Source: Selenomonas sp. (GTDB lineage Bacteria > Bacillota > Negativicutes > Selenomonadales > Selenomonadaceae). Taken from it: 64,000 nt of DNA. Where the stretch lies: the NCBI GenBank assembly GCA_022482925.1, contig JAKVOG010000002.1, forward strand, positions 124,001-188,000, written 5' to 3'. Under the pieces are notes generated by a model, which saw only the letters and a list, made by a program, of their open reading frames with translations, had not been told where the DNA came from and did not search any database. The stretch's first letter is position 1. Each line of letters begins with the position of its first letter. Below are positions 52,428 to 61,537 of this stretch, one piece after another. A program made the position numbers and the translations under genes.

Positions 52428-53810
52428 ATGGCGGATAAAGGTATGGACAGTGGTATGGACCTGTTTGCCGCCGCGGAAACGAGTGGTTTTTCATCACCCA
52501 CCGACAGTGGTGCTGCCGGTGGATCGATGAAGCCTTTTGAGCCATTGGCGAAACGGATGAGGCCGCGGAATTTCCAGGAGTTCGTGGGGCAGCAGGAGGC
52601 TGTGGGGAATGGCCGGTTCCTGCGGCAGATGATTGAGCATGATCAGATTTCTTCGATGATCTTCTATGGACCACCGGGGACGGGCAAGACAACACTGGCG
52701 CAGATGATTGCCGGCATGACCGGCAGTGCGTTCCACAAGCTCAATGCAGTAGCTGCGGGAATTCAGGATATCCGGCAGATTGTGAAGGAAGCGGATGAGC
52801 AGCGCCGCTATTATCAAAAGCATACGATCGTGTTCATCGACGAGATCCATCGCTTCAACAAGAGTCAGCAGGATGTTCTGCTGCCGTACGTGGAGGATGG
52901 ACGGCTGATTCTTATCGGGGCGACGACGGAGAATCCGTTCTTTGAGGTCAATCATGCACTGCTTTCCCGTGTTCGTATCGTGCGGCTCTATCAGCTTAAC
53001 GACGGGCAGCTCGTAAAGATCCTGCGGCAGGCGCTGCAGGATACGGAGCGGGGGCTGGGCAGCCAGGCACTGCAGGTGACAGATGAAGTGCTGCTGTCGA
53101 TTGCGCAGATGGCTGGCGGTGATGCCCGGATGGCGTTGAATATCCTGGAGGGGGCAGCTTCAATGCTGCCGCTCAGTGGTGGCGAGATCACCATGGATAT
53201 GGTCCAGGAAATCCTGGGGCAGAAAGTGCAGCGGTATGATAAGAAGGGCGACAACCATTATGATACGGTATCGGCTTTTATCAAGAGCATGCGGGGCAGC
53301 GATCCGGATGCAGCACTTCACTATCTGGCCCGGATGCTGGCTGCGGGGGAAGATGTGAAGTTTATTGCCCGCCGCATTGTAATCTGTGCATCAGAGGATG
53401 TGGGCAATGCCGATCCTATGGCACTGGTTGTGGCCATGAATGCGGCCAACGCGGTGCAGTTCATCGGCTTGCCGGAAGCGCAGATCACGCTCGGGCAGGC
53501 TGTGACCTATATTGCATCGGCACCAAAGAGCAATGCGGCCTGTGAGGGAATATTTGCGGCTCTCAGGGATGTGAAGTCCCGCAACTGCGGTGCGGTGCCG
53601 ATTCATCTGCGGGATGCACATTACAAGGGCGCAGCGAAACTCGGTCATGGCGTGGACTACATTTATCCGCATGATTATCCGGGGCATTTTACCCGCCAGC
53701 AGTATCTGCCAAAGGAACTGTCATCAGCGCATTATTATGCGCCCTCGGGCAATGGTGCGGAAAAACGTCTCAGTGAGTATCTGCATCAGTGCTGGCCGGA
53801 ACGGTTCTGA
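52428..53810 (+). CDS. rarA: Replication-associated recombination protein A (AAA ATPase)
   Basis: MgsA/RarA/WRNIP1 family clamp-loader-like ATPase acting at stalled forks; 460 aa. Walker A GPPGTGKTTLAQMI, Walker B VFIDEIHRFNKSQQD, sensor 1 GATTENPFFEV and the conserved SVMGSDPDAALHYLARML-like segment (here MRGSDPDAALHYLARML). Adjacent to dut with 5 bp spacing, a replication-fidelity pairing. Confidence 0.94.
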   Translation: MADKGMDSGMDLFAAAETSGFSSPTDSGAAGGSMKPFEPLAKRMRPRNFQEFVGQQEAVGNGRFLRQMIEHDQISSMIFYGPPGTGKTTLAQMIAGMTGSAFHKLNAVAAGIQDIRQIVKEADEQRRYYQKHTIVFIDEIHRFNKSQQDVLLPYVEDGRLILIGATTENPFFEVNHALLSRVRIVRLYQLNDGQLVKILRQALQDTERGLGSQALQVTDEVLLSIAQMAGGDARMALNILEGAASMLPLSGGEITMDMVQEILGQKVQRYDKKGDNHYDTVSAFIKSMRGSDPDAALHYLARMLAAGEDVKFIARRIVICASEDVGNADPMALVVAMNAANAVQFIGLPEAQITLGQAVTYIASAPKSNAACEGIFAALRDVKSRNCGAVPIHLRDAHYKGAAKLGHGVDYIYPHDYPGHFTRQQYLPKELSSAHYYAPSGNGAEKRLSEYLHQCWPERF

Positions 53811-53817
53811 ATCGGCT

Positions 53818-53846
53818 TTGACAGGGACGCGCCTTTCTGCTATATT
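53818..53846 (+). promoter_or_regulatory. Promoter of the Rrf2-nifS operon
   Basis: TTGACA (53818-53823), 17-bp spacer, TATATT (53841-53846). It begins 7 bp after the rarA stop codon. Confidence 0.85.
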
Positions 53847-53857
53847 GGAAAGATAAA

Positions 53858-53879
53858 ATCCGACAAAATCACTCGGGAT
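53858..53879. promoter_or_regulatory. Putative Rrf2/IscR operator
   Basis: ATCCGA (53858-53863) and TCGGGAT (53873-53879) form an imperfect inverted repeat around an A-rich centre, resembling IscR type 1-like sites (CCGAC...CTCGGG). It lies just downstream of the -10, over the transcription start, which suits autorepression. Confidence 0.5.
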
Positions 53880-53892
53880 TCAGAGGTGGATC

Positions 53893-54343
53893 ATGAAGAT
53901 ATCAACAAAAGGAAGATATAGCGTAACCGCACTTTACGAGCTGGCCTTGCGCTACGGTGAGGGGCCGGTATCTTTAAAGAGCGTGGCACAGAGCCAGGGA
54001 CTCTCAGAAAATTATCTGGAACAGCTTATGGTGCCCCTGCGGCGCGAGGGCCTGGTCAAGAGCATCCGTGGCGCACAGGGTGGCTATATGCTGGCCCGGG
54101 CACCGGAAGAGATTACGATCGGGGCCATCATTACGACGGTCGAAGGGACCGATTGCGGTAGTCGATTGTTTGCTGGCTGATGCTGAGGCGAAAGAGCAGC
54201 TTTGTGATAAAGCCTGCGCCTGCGTGACCCGTGGTATTTGGGAAAAGGTCTGCAACAGCATCAGCGGAGTGCTCAATAATATTACCCTGCGTACCTTGTT
54301 GGAAAATGATGAGGGGCACGAACATGTGGGGTGTGCGCGATGA
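53893..54343 (+). CDS. Rrf2/IscR-type transcriptional regulator, one frame break
   Basis: Winged-helix regulator, about 149 aa when repaired. N-terminal MKISTKGRYSVTALYELALR, recognition-helix region SQGLSENYLEQLM and wing RGAQGGYMLAR fit the Rrf2 family. The first frame ends at 54180; the second continues GPIAVVDCLLADAEAK and CDKACACVTRGIWEKV. One extra G near 54146 (GGG for GG) explains it. Cys residues in DCLL and CDKACAC could hold an Fe-S cluster as in IscR; in CymR-type proteins they are absent. Its stop overlaps the nifS start (ATGA), linking it to Fe-S/sulfur supply. Confidence 0.85.
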
Positions 54344-55482
54344 AGCCGGTTTATCTGGATTATGCTGCTACAACGCCATTGGATGAGCGTGTCCTGCAGG
54401 CAATGATGCCATATCTTACGGATCATTTCGGCAATGCGTCGAGCGTCTATTCCTTTGGGCGTGTGGCCCGTAAGGCGGTAGCGGCTGCCCGGTCGCAGGT
54501 GGCTGCTTTGCTGCAGGCTGATCCGTCAGAGATATTCTTTACCAGTGGCGGCAGCGAGAGCGATAACTGGATCCTGAAGGGGATGGCTTTGGCGTTGCGT
54601 CGGGCAGGCAAAGGCAGCCATATCGTGACCACGCAGATCGAGCATCCGGCGGTCCTGAATACCTGCCGCTATCTGGAGCAGGCTGGGTTTCAGGTAACTT
54701 ATCTGCCCGTGGATATTGATGGTCGTATCATGCCGAAAACGGTGCAGGAGGCGGTCCGTGAGGATACGATCCTGGTCAGCGTTATGACGGCGAATAATGA
54801 AGTGGGGACCATCGAGCCGATTGCGGAGATCGGGGCCTGGCTGCAGCAGCAGGGAATCTTTTTCCATACAGATGCAGTTCAGGCTGCCGGCCATATTCCG
54901 CTGGCTGTTGATGAACTGCATGTTGATGCATTGTCGCTATCCGGGCATAAAATCTATGGACCGAAGGGGACCGGAGTCCTGTATCTTCGGCGGGGATTCC
55001 AGCCGGACAGTCTGATTCACGGCGGGGAACAGGAACACGGCATGCGGGCCGGTACCGAGAATGTGGCCGGTATCGTTGGTCTTGGACGAGCAGCTGAGCT
55101 TGCGTATGAATCACTGGGGGCAGAATGGGAACGCCTGTCAGAACTGCAGGACCGGTTGATACAGGAGATCCGCAGGATTGACGGGGCCTGGATCAATGGT
55201 GCGATTCAGTACCGGCTGCCGGGGAATGTGAATTTTGGTCTGGATGGATTGTCCCATGATACCCTGTTGATCCGCCTGGATATGGCCGGTTTTGCGGTGT
55301 CGGCGGGCAGCGCCTGCAGTGCAGGTTCTCTGGAACCCTCGCATGTGCTGCTGGCTATGGGGCAGACACGGATACAGGCTGCATCTGCTTTGCGGGTCAG
55401 TATCGGCCGCTTTACGACGCAGGCGGAACTCCAGCTTTTTGTCAGGACGCTGAAGGACATCGTAGAGACATTGAGAAAATAA
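54340..55482 (+). CDS. Cysteine desulfurase (NifS/IscS family)
   Basis: PLP enzyme releasing sulfur from cysteine for Fe-S clusters and tRNA thiolation; 380 aa. PLP-Lys in SLSGHKIYGPKG, the His of IEHPAVL, and the catalytic Cys in GSACSAGSLEPSHVL. ATG 54340 overlaps the Rrf2 stop; an earlier GTG at 54331 is less likely. No iscU/nifU scaffold gene follows, so its acceptor is elsewhere, possibly including MnmA (32142). Confidence 0.93.
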   Translation: MKPVYLDYAATTPLDERVLQAMMPYLTDHFGNASSVYSFGRVARKAVAAARSQVAALLQADPSEIFFTSGGSESDNWILKGMALALRRAGKGSHIVTTQIEHPAVLNTCRYLEQAGFQVTYLPVDIDGRIMPKTVQEAVREDTILVSVMTANNEVGTIEPIAEIGAWLQQQGIFFHTDAVQAAGHIPLAVDELHVDALSLSGHKIYGPKGTGVLYLRRGFQPDSLIHGGEQEHGMRAGTENVAGIVGLGRAAELAYESLGAEWERLSELQDRLIQEIRRIDGAWINGAIQYRLPGNVNFGLDGLSHDTLLIRLDMAGFAVSAGSACSAGSLEPSHVLLAMGQTRIQAASALRVSIGRFTTQAELQLFVRTLKDIVETLRK

Positions 55483-55515
55483 ATATTAAGAAAATAAATA
55501 AGGAAAGCGAAAACC

Positions 55516-56334
55516 ATGTTACTCAGGAAAATAATCAGAATAGGAATCGTTATAGCAATGCTGCAGGTCTTACTGGCTGTTACAGCGTTTGCAGCCGCGC
55601 CGGATATTACGGCAGATGCCGCTATCGTCATTGATGAGGCAAGTGGAAAAGTGCTTTATGAGAAGAATGCGGATAAACGGGAATATCCGGCCAGTATGAC
55701 GAAGATGATGACCTGTATCCTGGCCCTTGAGAATGGGAAGATGGACCGGATTGTAGAGGCCAGCAGCAATGCAGCCAATGTAGAATGTACCGAGCTGCAG
55801 CCTGGCTGGCAGCTGCGCATGGGGGATCTGCTTCGTCAGATGATGATGATTTCGGATAATGGCTGCGCAACGGCAGTGGGGGAGTCACTGGCCGGTGGTG
55901 ACATTGATTATTTTGCGATGCTTATGAATCGAAAGGCCCAGGATCTTGGCATGACAAATAGTCATTTTGTCAATGCGAACGGCATGCCGGACAGCAACCA
56001 TTATTCGACCGCACGGGATATGTCCAGACTGGCAGTATATGCAATGAAAAATCCACAGTTCCGTAAGATCGTAGGTACGAATGAGGCAAATATTTACTAT
56101 ATCCAGCCACAGGGACATCAGTTATCCTGTGAGAATACCAATGAACTTCTGCGCAGCTATCCGGGCTGTGTTGGCGGCAAGACGGGGTGGACCAGTGCAG
56201 CCAGGGGGTGCCTGATGGCTGCTGCCCAGCGTGGTGGCCGGGAACTGCTGGTCGTGGTCATGCATTCCAATGATGAAGATTCACGGTTCACAGAGGCTGC
56301 GGCATTGCTGGATTATGGATTCAGTCAGCAATGA
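55516..56334 (+). CDS. D-alanyl-D-alanine carboxypeptidase (PBP5 family)
   Basis: Exported low-molecular-weight penicillin-binding protein trimming peptidoglycan pentapeptides; 272 aa. Signal peptide ends near VTAFAAA. Active-site motifs: SMTK (SxxK) in PASMTKMM, SDN in MISDNGCAT, and KTG in VGGKTGWTS. It is shorter than DacA/DacF because it lacks the C-terminal beta-rich PBP5_C domain and amphipathic anchor, so it is probably a soluble periplasmic enzyme. Confidence 0.88.
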   Translation: MLLRKIIRIGIVIAMLQVLLAVTAFAAAPDITADAAIVIDEASGKVLYEKNADKREYPASMTKMMTCILALENGKMDRIVEASSNAANVECTELQPGWQLRMGDLLRQMMMISDNGCATAVGESLAGGDIDYFAMLMNRKAQDLGMTNSHFVNANGMPDSNHYSTARDMSRLAVYAMKNPQFRKIVGTNEANIYYIQPQGHQLSCENTNELLRSYPGCVGGKTGWTSAARGCLMAAAQRGGRELLVVVMHSNDEDSRFTEAAALLDYGFSQQ

Positions 56335-56338
56335 ACGA

Positions 56339-56382
56339 AATATACAAAGACCGTCAGCGAAAGCTGGCGGTCTTTGTATATT
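56339..56382. terminator. Terminator after the carboxypeptidase gene
   Basis: AATATACAAAGACCGTCAGC (56339-56358) pairs with 56363-56382 around a GAAA tetraloop (one G-U). The stem is long and AT-flanked. Confidence 0.85.
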
Positions 56383-56431
56383 GGGCAGCAGATGCGGTTC
56401 CATAGGAATTCCTGCTTCCGGGGAAAAAAAT

Positions 56432-56460
56432 TTGTATTGGGCAGGACATTTATGTATAAT
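56432..56460 (+). promoter_or_regulatory. Promoter of rodZ and downstream genes
   Basis: TTGTAT (56432-56437), 17-bp spacer, TATAAT (56455-56460). Confidence 0.7.
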
Positions 56461-56530
56461 GGAGTGTGGTAGTGCTTGAAGCAAGTCGATGCATGATGAC
56501 CACAATACCATGGGAGGTTTTTGAGCGATT

Positions 56531-57391
56531 ATGATAGGTGATACGCTGCGCGCAGAACGCGAAAAACAGAACTTGACGGTTCACGATGTAGAGAAGGGCA
56601 CGAGTATCCGTGCGTTATATATAGAGTCGATTGAAGCCGGAGATTATTCAAAATTGCCGGGTGAGGTCTATACAAAAGGCTTTATCCGCAATTATGCTAA
56701 CTTCCTGAAAATGGATGCTTCGGCTATGGTGAAACGCTATATGGAAGAAAATCATCCGGATGTGGTGGCTGCCGCTGAGACAGCGAAAGAGCAGGCCGCA
56801 CAGCAGTCTCAATCTGATGCTATGCCTGCATCAAGTGTCCGTCAGCAGGCACCGTCAGCACCGAAAGTCAGACCCAGTGGCTCAGGTTATGCGACAGGTG
56901 AGGATTTCCGTCAGCGGGTTGAGTCTTCGCATAAGAAACAGAATATGCTGCTCGTAGCGGCGGTTGTGCTGGCTGTAGCCGGTGGTGCGTATTATCTTAT
57001 GAGCAGTGACGACAGCGCTGCCACGAAGAAGCCGGCGGCAACGACAACGCAGCAGGCCAAGGCACCACAGCAGGAGGCTGCGAAGCCAGAAGCTAAGAAG
57101 GCTGACGGCGTTGAGCTGGCTGCTAAGTTCACGGATCGCTGCTGGACACAGGTAACCGTAGACGGCAAGACGGTCTATGAAGGTACGATGGAAAAAGGTA
57201 AGAGCGAGACCTGGAAGGGCAAGGAAAAGATTGTAATTACTGCTGGTAACGCTGATGCAATCGAAGTGACGCTGAACCAGCAGTCACTGGGGAAGCTTGG
57301 CGCTAAAGGACAGGTCGTTGAGAAGACTTACACGCCGGACGGACCGGTTGCTGACGCTGATGCCAAGGATAATAAGGATAGCAAGAAATAA
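56531..57391 (+). CDS. rodZ: Cell-shape protein RodZ-like (HTH_25 + membrane + DUF4115)
   Basis: Bitopic membrane protein, 286 aa, that connects MreB to the envelope in rods. N-terminal XRE-type HTH (about 1-68, IGDTLRAEREKQNLTVHDVE), polar linker, one helix (about 137-157) and a C-terminal domain of DUF4115 type (TDRCWTQVTVDGKTVYEGTM). The linker and tail are Ala/Lys/Gln-rich. ygiQ begins at the stop codon (TAATG). Confidence 0.88.
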   Translation: MIGDTLRAEREKQNLTVHDVEKGTSIRALYIESIEAGDYSKLPGEVYTKGFIRNYANFLKMDASAMVKRYMEENHPDVVAAAETAKEQAAQQSQSDAMPASSVRQQAPSAPKVRPSGSGYATGEDFRQRVESSHKKQNMLLVAAVVLAVAGGAYYLMSSDDSAATKKPAATTTQQAKAPQQEAAKPEAKKADGVELAAKFTDRCWTQVTVDGKTVYEGTMEKGKSETWKGKEKIVITAGNADAIEVTLNQQSLGKLGAKGQVVEKTYTPDGPVADADAKDNKDSKK

Positions 57392-59289
57392 TGAATGAAT
57401 TTTTGCCAATCAGCAGGAAGGATATGCAGGAACGGGGCTGGGAACAGCTGGACTTCGTTTTCGTGTCTGGTGATGCCTACGTGGATCATCCCAGCTTTGG
57501 ACCGGCTATTCTTTGCCGGCTGCTGGAAAAACATGGATATAAAGTAGGAATCATTCCCCAGCCAGACTGGCATTCTACCAGGGATTTCGACCGCCTGGGG
57601 AAACCACGGCTGGGGTTTCTTGTTTCTGCGGGCAATATGGATTCCTTGCTGAATAAATTCACGGCAGCCAAGAAGATGCGTCATCAGGATGCCTATTCAC
57701 CTGGCGGCCGGGCCGGTTTTCGGCCGGAACGGGCTACGATTGTTTACTGCAACCGCCTGAGGGAGCTTTATCCGGATGTGCCGATTATCATTGGCGGCAT
57801 CGAGGCAAGCCTGCGTCGTTTGGCACATTATGATTACTGGTCGAATACGGTGAGGCGTTCAATCCTGGTAGACAGCCAGGCTGACCTGTTGATTTTTGGC
57901 ATGGGTGAGCGGGCGCTGCTGGAGGTTGCGGCTGATCTGCAGCAGGGCGTAGAGATCGGCAATATCCAGGACGTTCAGGGTACCTGCTATCGGGTGCCCA
58001 ATATGGACTATGTGTGGGATTATCTGCCATTGCCAGCTTATGCAGAGGCAGCAAAGGACAAACAGAAGTTTGCTGAAGCATTCAAGATTGAATACCTTGA
58101 GCAGGATGCAATTCGTGGGCGTAAACTTGCTCAGCAGAATGATGAATGGTGTGTGGTTCAGAATCCACCGGCCCGCCCACTTTCGGAAGAGCAGATGGAC
58201 GAGATCTATGATCTGCCATATCAGCGGACCTGGCATCCAATCTATGATAAGGATGGAGGCATTCCGGCAATCCAGGAGGTACAGTTCAGTCTGGTGAGCC
58301 AGCGGGGCTGCTTTGGCGGTTGCAATTTTTGTGCGATCATCTCCCATGAAGGCCGGATCATCCAGCGGCGCAGCCAGGCTTCGCTGCTGCGTGAGGCAAA
58401 GATCCTTACACAACTGCCGGGGTTCAAGGGCTATATCCATGATGTTGGCGGGCCAACAGCCAATTTCCGTCGTACGAGCTGTGATGGACAGCTTGAGCGT
58501 GGAACCTGCCGGGGCAAGCAGTGTCTGTCGCCAATCCCCTGTCAGAACCTGACAGCCGATCATAGTGACTACATCAGGCTGCTGCGCCGGTTGCGTGCAC
58601 TGCCAGGGGTCAAGAAGGTATTTGTCCGCTCAGGGGTACGATTCGACTATCTGCTGCTGGCTAAGGATGAGTTCCTGGAGGAACTCTGCAAGTATCATAT
58701 CAGCGGCCAGCTGAAGATTGCACCAGAGCATATATCGGATCGGGTGACCCGGATGATGGGCAAGTCCAACCGTAAGGTTTATGAGCGTTTTGTTGAGAAG
58801 TTCCGCAAGATGAATGAAAAGCTGGGGCTCAAACAGTATCTGGTTCCCTATTTCATGTCCAGTCATCCAGGTTCCCAACTGGAAGATGCGATAGAGCTGG
58901 CGGAATTTATCCGGGACATGGGGTATCACCCGCAGCAGGTGCAGGATTTCATCCCTACGCCGGGGACGCTCTCCACCTGCATGTGGTATACCGGTATCGA
59001 TCCGATGACTGGTGAGAAGGTCTACACGGCCAAGTCATATGAGGATAAGCTCATGCAACGGGCGCTCATGCAGTACTGGCTGCCACAGAATCACGATATC
59101 GTGCGGAAAGCGCTGCATATTGCCGGGCGTGAAGACCTGATCGGTTTTGATGCCAGGTGCCTGGTTCGGCCAAAGAGCCGGGATAATCAGTCCGGACCTA
59201 CCGGGCGGGGAAAACATTCCAACCGGATGCAGGATCATAAGAATACTCGTAACAGCAGAAATCAGCAGGGAAAGAAGGTGCGGCGATGA
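57391..59289 (+). CDS. ygiQ: YgiQ-family radical SAM protein (UPF0313)
   Basis: A 632-residue radical SAM protein. N-terminal domain contains DFVFVSGDAYVDHPSFGPAI, a family hallmark; the 4Fe-4S cluster site is QRGCFGGCNFCAI at about 305-317 (CxxxCxxC), and the DUF3362-type C-terminal part follows with ARCLVRPK. Function is unknown. Start overlaps the rodZ stop and its end overlaps nrdR by 4 bp. Confidence 0.92.
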   Translation: MNEFLPISRKDMQERGWEQLDFVFVSGDAYVDHPSFGPAILCRLLEKHGYKVGIIPQPDWHSTRDFDRLGKPRLGFLVSAGNMDSLLNKFTAAKKMRHQDAYSPGGRAGFRPERATIVYCNRLRELYPDVPIIIGGIEASLRRLAHYDYWSNTVRRSILVDSQADLLIFGMGERALLEVAADLQQGVEIGNIQDVQGTCYRVPNMDYVWDYLPLPAYAEAAKDKQKFAEAFKIEYLEQDAIRGRKLAQQNDEWCVVQNPPARPLSEEQMDEIYDLPYQRTWHPIYDKDGGIPAIQEVQFSLVSQRGCFGGCNFCAIISHEGRIIQRRSQASLLREAKILTQLPGFKGYIHDVGGPTANFRRTSCDGQLERGTCRGKQCLSPIPCQNLTADHSDYIRLLRRLRALPGVKKVFVRSGVRFDYLLLAKDEFLEELCKYHISGQLKIAPEHISDRVTRMMGKSNRKVYERFVEKFRKMNEKLGLKQYLVPYFMSSHPGSQLEDAIELAEFIRDMGYHPQQVQDFIPTPGTLSTCMWYTGIDPMTGEKVYTAKSYEDKLMQRALMQYWLPQNHDIVRKALHIAGREDLIGFDARCLVRPKSRDNQSGPTGRGKHSNRMQDHKNTRNSRNQQGKKVRR

Positions 59290-59768
59290 GATGTCCGTAT
59301 TGTAAAGAAGATGACAGCAAGGTAATCGATTCCCGGGCAGCAGAGGAAGGAACGACTATCCGCCGCCGCCGGGAATGTGTTTCCTGTGGCCGGCGGTTTA
59401 CGACGTATGAGGTAGTGGAAAAACTGCCACTTATGGTCGTGAAGCAGGATGGCCGCCGGGAAGTGTTCAAGCGTGATAAGATACTCAACGGCATCATCCG
59501 TTCCTGTGACAAGCGGGATATATCCATTGAGCGCATTACCGCACTGGTCAATGATATTGAGCGGGATATCCGCAATACGATGGATCAGGAAGTTCCTTCA
59601 GCAAAAATCGGCGAGCTGATCATGAACCGGCTCAAGGATTTCGATGAAGTTGCCTATATCCGGTTTGCATCTGTTTACCGTAAATTTGCGGATATCAGTA
59701 GTTTCCTGGAGGAACTCAAGGTCCTTCAGGCGCATAAGGATGAGGAAGAGAAGAAACAGGACGAGTAA
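59286..59768 (+). CDS. nrdR: Ribonucleotide reductase regulator NrdR
   Basis: ATP/dATP-responsive repressor of ribonucleotide reductase genes, 160 aa (slightly above 150). The N-terminal zinc ribbon has MRCPYC and CVSCGRRFTTYE; the ATP-cone follows (VKQDGRREVFKRDKILNGI). ATGA overlap with ygiQ. No nrd gene is in the window. Confidence 0.97.
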   Translation: MRCPYCKEDDSKVIDSRAAEEGTTIRRRRECVSCGRRFTTYEVVEKLPLMVVKQDGRREVFKRDKILNGIIRSCDKRDISIERITALVNDIERDIRNTMDQEVPSAKIGELIMNRLKDFDEVAYIRFASVYRKFADISSFLEELKVLQAHKDEEEKKQDE

Positions 59769-59795
59769 GATTAAGGTTGCGGAGGAATACAGCTA

Positions 59796-61520
59796 TTGGA
59801 TTGGGAACTTAGGAAAGAATTGAAAGCACAGCTGGATCAGGAAACAGGATACTATCGGTATCCAACTGGTTCCCGGACGGCCGTGGCATTGGTTTATCCA
59901 AACTCCTATTTTGTCGGGATGTCCAATCTTGGCCTGCATATCATCTATGAGCTGCTGAACAAGCGGGAACATACTGCCTGTGAGCGGGTATTCCTGCCAG
60001 AACGCAAGGAAATCCAGCATTATATGAATACGCGTACGCCGCTCATGAGCCTTGAGAATCAGCGGGCGTTGTATGAGTTTCCCATCATTGCTTTTGTGCT
60101 TTCCTTTGAGATGGACTATTTCAATGTGATCCAGATGCTGCAGCTGGGCAAGGTTAAACTTCGTTCTGCTGAACGGGAAGAGCGGGACCCGCTGGTTATC
60201 GCCGGCGGTCCCTGTGCGACATTTAATCCGGAGCCGTTAGCAGCGGTGGTCGATGCCTTTGTCATTGGCGAAGGTGAGGTCATCATGCCGGCCTTGATGG
60301 AGTCCTATGAGCAGGCCGTCAAGGCCGGTGCCAGCAGAGAAGAACTGCTGCAGGCACTGGCAAGTGTGCCTGGTGTCTATGTGCCATCGCTTTATACACA
60401 CTGTTATGATGCGCAGGGCCAGCTGCAGGAGATCGTGCCGGCAGCTGCGGCACCAGCGAAAGTTTCCCGGCAATGGGTGGCAGATCTGGATCAATATCCT
60501 GCGCATACCGTCGTACTCACGGAAAATACCGAGTTCAACTTCTATCTGATCGAGACGGCCAGAGGCTGTGGGCGGCATTGCCGATTCTGTATGGCTGGCT
60601 ATTGTTTCCGCCGGCCACGCAACCGTTCTTTGGGCGTGGTGACCAGAGAAGTGAAAGATGCCCTGAGTCTTGGCAAGCGTATCGGGCTCATGGGAGCGGC
60701 AATCTCAGATTATCCGGAGATTAATGCACTATGCAAAGAGATCCTGGGCGAAGGGCTGTCGATGTCGGTGGCATCATTCCGGGCAGATTCCGTGACGAAG
60801 GAGCTTGTGGACTCACTGGCTGAAAGTGGTCTGAAGACGCTGACGATGGCACCTGAGGCGGGGAGTTCGCGGATGAGGGCTGTCATCAATAAGGGAATAG
60901 AAGAGGAACATCTGTTTACCTCAATGGATCTGGGCCTGGCTGCGGGGATCCGCAATTTCCGCCTGTATATCATGGTAGGGCTGCCGTTTGAGCAGGAGGA
61001 AGATGTTGAGGCTATCATCGACCTGGCAAACCGTCTCAAGGACTATATGGAGGAACGTGGCAGCAAGGGAACGCTGACGCTCAGTGTCAATCCGTTCATT
61101 CCCAAACCGTTCACACCATTCAGTGGAAAGCCGATGGCGGATAAGAAATATGTGGAGAAAGCGCTGAAGCATCTTGCGCAGTCGCTCAGGAAACGCAAGC
61201 ATATCGTGGTGAATATCGAGTCTCCCAAGGAGGCCTATATCCAGGGCGTGCTGGCACGGGGCGACCGGCAGGTTGGCGAGGCGCTGCTGCAGGCAGCCCA
61301 GTCTGGAGGCAGCAAGGCGTTCAAGCGGGCGCTGAGGGACTGCGGATTGCGGGCTGAGGATTATCTGTATCGGGAACGGACCGAGGATGAAGTATTCCCC
61401 TGGGACGTGCTCGATATGGGATTCGCCCGCAGCTATATCTATGATGAATTGAAGAAGGCAGCAGAACTGAAGCCGACTGTGCAATGCTTCAAAGGCTGTC
61501 ATCGCTGTGGTGTCTGCTGA
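59796..61520 (+). CDS. TIGR03960-like radical SAM protein with B12-binding-type N-terminus
   Basis: A 574-residue radical SAM protein. The N-terminal domain (VALVYPNSYFVGMSNLGLHI, FSFEMDYFNV-type) resembles cobalamin-binding-type domains of TIGR03960; the cluster motif is RGCGRHCRFCMAG at about 255-267. Family members are often encoded with or fused to TIGR03936 proteins next to rng/rplU genes; here that neighbour is absent. TTG 59796 starts the conserved MDWELRKEL after GCGGAGG. Function unknown. The C-terminus ends CHRCGVC. Confidence 0.82.
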   Translation: MDWELRKELKAQLDQETGYYRYPTGSRTAVALVYPNSYFVGMSNLGLHIIYELLNKREHTACERVFLPERKEIQHYMNTRTPLMSLENQRALYEFPIIAFVLSFEMDYFNVIQMLQLGKVKLRSAEREERDPLVIAGGPCATFNPEPLAAVVDAFVIGEGEVIMPALMESYEQAVKAGASREELLQALASVPGVYVPSLYTHCYDAQGQLQEIVPAAAAPAKVSRQWVADLDQYPAHTVVLTENTEFNFYLIETARGCGRHCRFCMAGYCFRRPRNRSLGVVTREVKDALSLGKRIGLMGAAISDYPEINALCKEILGEGLSMSVASFRADSVTKELVDSLAESGLKTLTMAPEAGSSRMRAVINKGIEEEHLFTSMDLGLAAGIRNFRLYIMVGLPFEQEEDVEAIIDLANRLKDYMEERGSKGTLTLSVNPFIPKPFTPFSGKPMADKKYVEKALKHLAQSLRKRKHIVVNIESPKEAYIQGVLARGDRQVGEALLQAAQSGGSKAFKRALRDCGLRAEDYLYRERTEDEVFPWDVLDMGFARSYIYDELKKAAELKPTVQCFKGCHRCGVC

Positions 61521-61537
61521 ATTGAGGGTATGATGAT

